DNA of 9,435 bases from Alphaproteobacteria bacterium. GTDB lineage: Bacteria > Pseudomonadota > Alphaproteobacteria > Micavibrionales > UBA2020. The first letter of the stretch is position 1. Each line of letters begins with the position of its first letter. The DNA lies in NCBI GenBank assembly GCA_018971405.1, contig JAGXAX010000036.1:1-9435 (forward strand). The letters are read 5' to 3'. The translations under genes and the position numbers were made by a program. The notes under the pieces are model-generated. The model made no database searches and was not told the origin of the DNA. It worked only from the letters and a program-made list of their open reading frames with translations. Positions 5,730 to 9,435 of the stretch are shown piece after piece.

Positions 5730-6971
5730 GTGGACGTAAAACCCTCCATCGTCTTCGTTGACGACCAGAACAACATCCTGCAAGGCTTCCGCCGCCAGCT
5801 GCGCAATCTTGAAAGCGAATGGAACATCCACTATTCCATCGGCGGGAAGGAAACGCTGCGCCTCATGGAAAGCACGCCCATAGACGTCATCGTCTCAGAC
5901 ACGAACATGCCGGGCATGCGCGGCACGGAACTGCTGAAGGAAGTGCAGAACCTTTATCCGCAGACCACGCGCCTCGTCCTTTCCGGCGGCGGCTCGCGCA
6001 GCGACGATATCTCCATCCTCCTGCGCACCAGCCACCAGTTTTTCTCGAAGCCCTTCGACATCGACAAGCTGAAAAAGACGGTCGACCGCCTGCTGATGCT
6101 GCGGGAAAGGGTCGGCGACAAAAAGCTCGTCACACTCGTCTCCTCCATTTCAAAGCTGCCTTGCTCGCCGCACATCTACGCGGCCTTCAAAAAAGAGCGC
6201 GAAGGCTCGAGCGCCGACCTCGACAAAATGGGCGCCTATATCGCGCAAGACCCCGGCCTGACCGCCAAGATGCTGCAAAGCCTGAACTCGACCTATTTCG
6301 GCGTCAACAAGGCGGGCATCCATCCCTTCAAGGCCGCGCAGAGCATGGGCCCCGGCACGATCAACTACCTTTTCGACGAAGACGCCCATTTCCACACGAT
6401 TGAGCAAAACCATCCGAACTACGCCTTCCTCGCGAAAGTGTACAAGCAGAGCCTGCATGCGGCCTGCCTGCTTGAAGCGCTGGCTGCGGCCGAAAACCTG
6501 CCGGAAAGCCTGAAGAACATCGCCTACACCACGGGCATGCTCGGCAACGCGGGCACGATCATCCTTGCCTGCGGTCTGCCTGAAGCCTATGCAAAACTGA
6601 CGCCGGACTTCAAATCTCCCGCGCAGCAGGAACAAGTGGAAAAGAAGGCCCTCGGCGCGACGCACGCGGCCGTCGGCGCCTATTTCCTCGGCCTGTGGGG
6701 CTTCCCCGAAGCCACCTGCACGGCGGTCGGCTATTGCCAGATGCCGGACAAGGCGATGTCGGGAGGGGCGGCGCAAAAGGCGCCTGACCTGACGGCGTTG
6801 CTGCACGTCACACAGGCGCTGGTGCAGGCGGACGACATTGAAACGCAAAAATCGTTCCTGAACATGCCCCATCTCGAAAGTCTCGGCCTCGGCGACAAAG
6901 TGCAGAAATGGCACGACCTTGACAGAAATGAGATCAGGATCCTGCCCGCATTGCAGAACTGGACGTTCTAA
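5730..6971 (+). CDS. Response regulator with REC and HDOD domains (413 aa)
   Basis: Starts at GTG with a clear ribosome binding site. Residues 5-125 are a complete receiver domain: acidic pair D11-D12, phosphoacceptor D57 in VSDTNMPGM, S85 in LVLSG and K107-P108 in FFSKPFD. Residues about 130-345 are an HDOD domain, a non-catalytic relative of HD hydrolases that acts as an output module in bacterial signalling: ISKLPCSPHIY, IAQDPGLTAKMLQSLNSTYFG, then GMLGNAG, then THAAVGAYFLGLWGFPE. The usual LLHDIG-like segment reads MLGNAG here, so both the His and the Asp are lost; H312 in THAAVGA is kept. The remaining C-terminus (about 350-413) is helical with no known motif. No DNA-binding domain is seen, so output is likely by protein contact. 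It is paralogous to the regulator at 6982-8151, and no kinase lies directly beside it on its strand. A role in c-di-GMP-linked control is suggested only by the divergent phosphodiesterase gene. Confidence 0.9.
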   Translation: MDVKPSIVFVDDQNNILQGFRRQLRNLESEWNIHYSIGGKETLRLMESTPIDVIVSDTNMPGMRGTELLKEVQNLYPQTTRLVLSGGGSRSDDISILLRTSHQFFSKPFDIDKLKKTVDRLLMLRERVGDKKLVTLVSSISKLPCSPHIYAAFKKEREGSSADLDKMGAYIAQDPGLTAKMLQSLNSTYFGVNKAGIHPFKAAQSMGPGTINYLFDEDAHFHTIEQNHPNYAFLAKVYKQSLHAACLLEALAAAENLPESLKNIAYTTGMLGNAGTIILACGLPEAYAKLTPDFKSPAQQEQVEKKALGATHAAVGAYFLGLWGFPEATCTAVGYCQMPDKAMSGGAAQKAPDLTALLHVTQALVQADDIETQKSFLNMPHLESLGLGDKVQKWHDLDRNEIRILPALQNWTF

Positions 6972-6981
6972 AGGCGACTCT

Positions 6982-8151
6982 TCAAATCGTGTTTGCGGCC
7001 GACTTCCAGTCCGCAAGACGTCCGGATACGCCCGCAGCGTCGAGGAAATCCGCATGAAGGCAATCCGTTTCCGCCGCGGCGGGATCCGTTTTCATCAGCG
7101 AGAACGCGCGAGCGGCATGGACGATCGCCAGGACATCCCTGTCTCCGTTGCCGTCCGCCTTCTCCGGCGCCGCGTGCCAGCGCACCGCGTATTGTATGTC
7201 CTGCGGCAACCCCCACAGCACCGACAGAAACGCGCCCGCATCGACGTATGAATCTTCCGGGCGCGCGGCGTCCAGAAGATCGCCGCAATCGACCGTTCCC
7301 GACGACGCCCGCCGGTATTCGTAGAGCACGACGGCGCCGATGGCATGCAAAAGCCCGGCCACCCAAACCTTGTCGCAGGTTTTTTGCGGCAGGTTTTCCG
7401 TCTTGGCGATCAGACGGGAGATGCGCGCCGTCATCAGGCTCATGTTCCACAGGCCTGAAATGAAGGGATTATTCTCCAGCGTCTTGTCGGGCGGCACGGA
7501 GATATGCCCGCCCAGAAATAGTTCCTTCATCCGCTCCAGCCCCAGCGACTCCCAGACATACGTCACACTGCTGATGTCGCCGCCCGACCCGAAATAGGAG
7601 GAGTTCAGCATCTGGAATATTTTGGCGACAAGGCTGATGTCGCGCAGCAAAAGCAGCTCGACCGCCTGCGCGGAAGGACGGTCGGCGCGCAGCGCGGCGG
7701 AGATGTCCGCATAGAGAGACGGCAGCGAAGGCAGCGACGCAAGACCCGTGATGAATTTTTTCAGGTTCGCGTCGCGCAGACGGTCGCGCGCGGCCAGAAT
7801 GGACTTGATGGCCGCGATGATCTCGGCCGTGTCCATCGGCTTGGCCAGATACTGATGGCTGACTTCCAGCAGCGGCGCGATGTCCTTGTCCTCGCACTGG
7901 CCGGACAGCACGAGGCGGACCGTATGGCCATGCCTCGCACGCGCCTGCGTCAGGAGCGCGACGCCGTCCATCGCCGGCATGCGGATATCCGACACGACGA
8001 CATCAACAGGCATTTCATCCATGATTTTCAGGGCTTCCGCGCCGCCGGCGGCAAAACTCAAATCCCAGTCGCCGCGCACGGCGCGCAGGTTGCGCCGCAA
8101 CCCCTGCAAAATGTTTTCGTTATCGTCCACAAAAAGAACAACCGGTTTCAT
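6982..8151 (-). CDS. Response regulator with REC and HDOD domains (389 aa), partner of the upstream kinase
   Basis: Receiver domain at residues 3-120: D9-D10, phosphoacceptor D55 in VSDIRMPAMDG, S83 in LVLSG and K104-P105 in YLAKPMD. HDOD domain at about 128-330: LASLPSLPSLYADI, LLLRDISLVAKIFQMLNSSYFG, GLLHAIGAVVL with H269, VLWGLPQDI and H326 in RWHAAPE. The position matching the His of THAAVGA in the paralog reads YVDAGAF, so this copy kept the LLH and WH..P histidines and lost the other. No DNA-binding domain follows. The start ATG 8151 has AGGA (8160-8163) 8 nt upstream, inside the 13-nt gap after the kinase stop, so the two genes are almost surely co-transcribed and this is the cognate regulator. 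Its C-terminus meets the other REC-HDOD gene tail to tail with 10 bp between stop codons and no clear terminator. Confidence 0.91.
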   Translation of the reverse strand: MKPVVLFVDDNENILQGLRRNLRAVRGDWDLSFAAGGAEALKIMDEMPVDVVVSDIRMPAMDGVALLTQARARHGHTVRLVLSGQCEDKDIAPLLEVSHQYLAKPMDTAEIIAAIKSILAARDRLRDANLKKFITGLASLPSLPSLYADISAALRADRPSAQAVELLLLRDISLVAKIFQMLNSSYFGSGGDISSVTYVWESLGLERMKELFLGGHISVPPDKTLENNPFISGLWNMSLMTARISRLIAKTENLPQKTCDKVWVAGLLHAIGAVVLYEYRRASSGTVDCGDLLDAARPEDSYVDAGAFLSVLWGLPQDIQYAVRWHAAPEKADGNGDRDVLAIVHAARAFSLMKTDPAAAETDCLHADFLDAAGVSGRLADWKSAANTI

Positions 8152-8159
8152 CGCAAAGA

Positions 8160-8163
8160 TCCT
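8160..8163 (-). promoter_or_regulatory. Ribosome binding site of the minus-strand REC-HDOD gene
   Basis: AGGA read on the minus strand stands 8 nt before ATG 8151 and 1 nt after the kinase stop codon TAA (8165-8167), so it lies in the 13-nt gap between kinase and regulator. It supports both the chosen start and translation from a shared message. Confidence 0.6.
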
Positions 8164-8164
8164 A

Positions 8165-9435
8165 TTATGCCGTGGCTTTCCTGTTTTTGGGCAGAGGCTT
8201 CACGTTTTCGACCTCCATCGGCAGATCGATGATGAACGTCGTCCCTTTGCCGGGTTCGGACTCGACCGTCAGAGCGCCGCCGTGCTTCTTGACGACGATG
8301 TCGTAAGAAATGGACAGCCCCTGCCCCGTGCCCTTGCCCACCTCCTTGGTCGTGAAAAAGGGATTGAAGATCTTGCTCATGTTTTCCTTCGGGATGCCGC
8401 AGCCCGTGTCCGCGACGCGGATCGTCACCCTTTTCTTCGTCGCCGCGGTCGAAATCGTGATCGCGTTGTTGTCCGGATCGGGCGCGTCGCCTGTCTTTTC
8501 CTCGATGGCGTGCGTCGCGTTGACGATCAGATTCAAAATCACCTGCGTCAGCTTGCCGGGGATGCAGGGGACCGGCGGCAGGCTGTCGTCAAACTCCATC
8601 TTTATCTGCGTGAAGGGCTTCCACTGGTTGCGCGACACGATGACCGTGTTCTTCAGGGCCTCGTTGAGGTCGATGTAGACGATGTCCTCGGTCGCGGGAT
8701 AGCTGAAACCGCGGATGGCGCCGACGATTTCGATGATCCGTCCGACGCCCTCCAGGGACTGCTCGAGCGCCTGCGGCGTTTCGCCGCTGAAAAACGCGAT
8801 GTCCTGCTTTTCCGCGGATTTATCGACGCTCTCCCGCGCCGCGTCCGGCAATCCGGCCTTGAGGCTCTCGATATCCCTGTAAAACCCGTCGTAAGCCTGA
8901 AACGCGTCGTTCAGGAACTTGATGTTGTCGCGCACGTATTGCGTCGGCGTATTGATCTCGTGCGCGATGCCGCTGGAAAGGCTGCCGAGCGCCTCCATCT
9001 TCTGCGCCTGCACCAGCTGCCGCTCGAGGTTCTTGCGGTAGGCGATGTCGCGGATGACGTTGACGAAGACCGGATGACCGTCCTCGCGCAGCACGCTCGT
9101 CACCGCCAGTTCCACGGGAAATTCTCCGCCGTCGGATTTCACGCCGGTGATCTCCTGCGGCCCCGCATCGACGAGGTTGTTGACGCCGCCGCCGATGAAA
9201 TCCTGTATGTCCTGCATGTATTTCACGGCCGTCGCGTGCTGCAGACAGTCGCCGATCTTCTTGTGGCGGATCGTCTGCCTGTCGTAGCCGAAGATGCTGC
9301 AGGCGCTTTTGTTGAACGCGACGATCTCGCCGTCCGCGTCGACCGTGAGCAGCCCGTCGGCCACGCTGTTGAAGATGGCGTCCAGTTGCCGCGCCGCCGC
9401 CGTGCTTTGCTGTTCGGCCTCCTCGGCGCGGCGGA
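8165..9435 (-). CDS. PAS-domain sensor histidine kinase, C-terminal part (N-terminus outside window)
   Basis: The frame stays open to the right edge, so the start is missing; the GTG at 9362-9364 lies inside the PAS domain and is not the start. The visible order is an Ala/Glu-rich coiled stretch (RRAEEAEQQ), a PAS domain beginning LDAIFNSVADGLLTV (about 9040-9400), a coiled linker, and the phosphoacceptor helix GIAHEINTPTQYV with His codon 8960-8962. Then come an extended helical hairpin ending IVGAIRGFSYP and the ATPase domain. N-box Asn in NLIVNATHA is codon 8519-8521, G1 is DTGCGIP (Asp codon 8408-8410), F-box is FNPFFTTK and G2 is GKGTGQGL. HEINT fits the ExxT pattern of kinases that can also dephosphorylate. 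The AHEINTPxQY type with a long insert before the ATPase domain is a recognised alphaproteobacterial kinase group. No membrane segment is in the visible part. It is the first gene of an operon with the REC-HDOD regulator. Confidence 0.93.
   Translation of the reverse strand, partial: RRAEEAEQQSTAAARQLDAIFNSVADGLLTVDADGEIVAFNKSACSIFGYDRQTIRHKKIGDCLQHATAVKYMQDIQDFIGGGVNNLVDAGPQEITGVKSDGGEFPVELAVTSVLREDGHPVFVNVIRDIAYRKNLERQLVQAQKMEALGSLSSGIAHEINTPTQYVRDNIKFLNDAFQAYDGFYRDIESLKAGLPDAARESVDKSAEKQDIAFFSGETPQALEQSLEGVGRIIEIVGAIRGFSYPATEDIVYIDLNEALKNTVIVSRNQWKPFTQIKMEFDDSLPPVPCIPGKLTQVILNLIVNATHAIEEKTGDAPDPDNNAITISTAATKKRVTIRVADTGCGIPKENMSKIFNPFFTTKEVGKGTGQGLSISYDIVVKKHGGALTVESEPGKGTTFIIDLPMEVENVKPLPKNRKATA

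Noticed and set aside
6150..7055. Open frame of 301 codons on the minus strand opposite the 413-aa REC-HDOD gene
   Set aside because: The plus-strand frame carries an intact receiver and HDOD domain; the antisense frame has no domain and overlaps the end of the next real gene.

Overview
The window looks like chromosomal DNA from a GC-rich alphaproteobacterium. The coding regions are roughly 60% or more G+C with codons ending in G or C. The partial deoC is of the long, human-like DERA type and sits upstream of an ALDH16-type aldehyde dehydrogenase, a protein known from alphaproteobacteria such as Loktanella. Sensor kinases and REC-HDOD regulators of the kind seen here are common in Rhodospirillales-like bacteria. 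The lineage is inference; no rRNA or other marker gene is present.

Left part (1-3410, all + strand): the 3' end of deoC (deoxyribose-phosphate aldolase), then two adjacent perfect hairpins, then a small AT-richer gene of unknown function (634-1005). Its stop codon overlaps the start of a two-domain ALDH16-type aldehyde dehydrogenase (1002-3410). DeoC releases acetaldehyde and glyceraldehyde 3-phosphate from deoxyribose 5-phosphate, and an aldehyde dehydrogenase next to it could oxidise the acetaldehyde. The small gene between them differs in base composition and looks like a later arrival.

Right part (3422-9435): a signalling cluster. A membrane-anchored GGDEF-EAL protein (minus strand, 3422-5476) has a degenerate GGDEF motif (SADEF) and an intact EAL domain, so it is probably a cyclic-di-GMP phosphodiesterase. 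A 253-bp AT-rich spacer with a good sigma-70-like promoter separates it from a divergent REC-HDOD response regulator (plus, 5730-6971). A second, paralogous REC-HDOD regulator (minus, 6982-8151) meets the first tail to tail with a 10-bp gap. It lies 13 bp downstream of a PAS-containing histidine kinase (minus, 8165 to the window edge), so kinase and regulator form an operon. The simplest reading is that the kinase phosphorylates the second regulator and possibly the first, and that the HDOD outputs and the phosphodiesterase belong to one signalling circuit. The links between these proteins are inferred from position only.

No tRNA, rRNA, CRISPR array, transposase or phage gene was seen. The most unusual points are the compositionally foreign small gene between deoC and the dehydrogenase, and the two tail-to-tail HDOD regulators that appear to have lost different conserved histidine positions.
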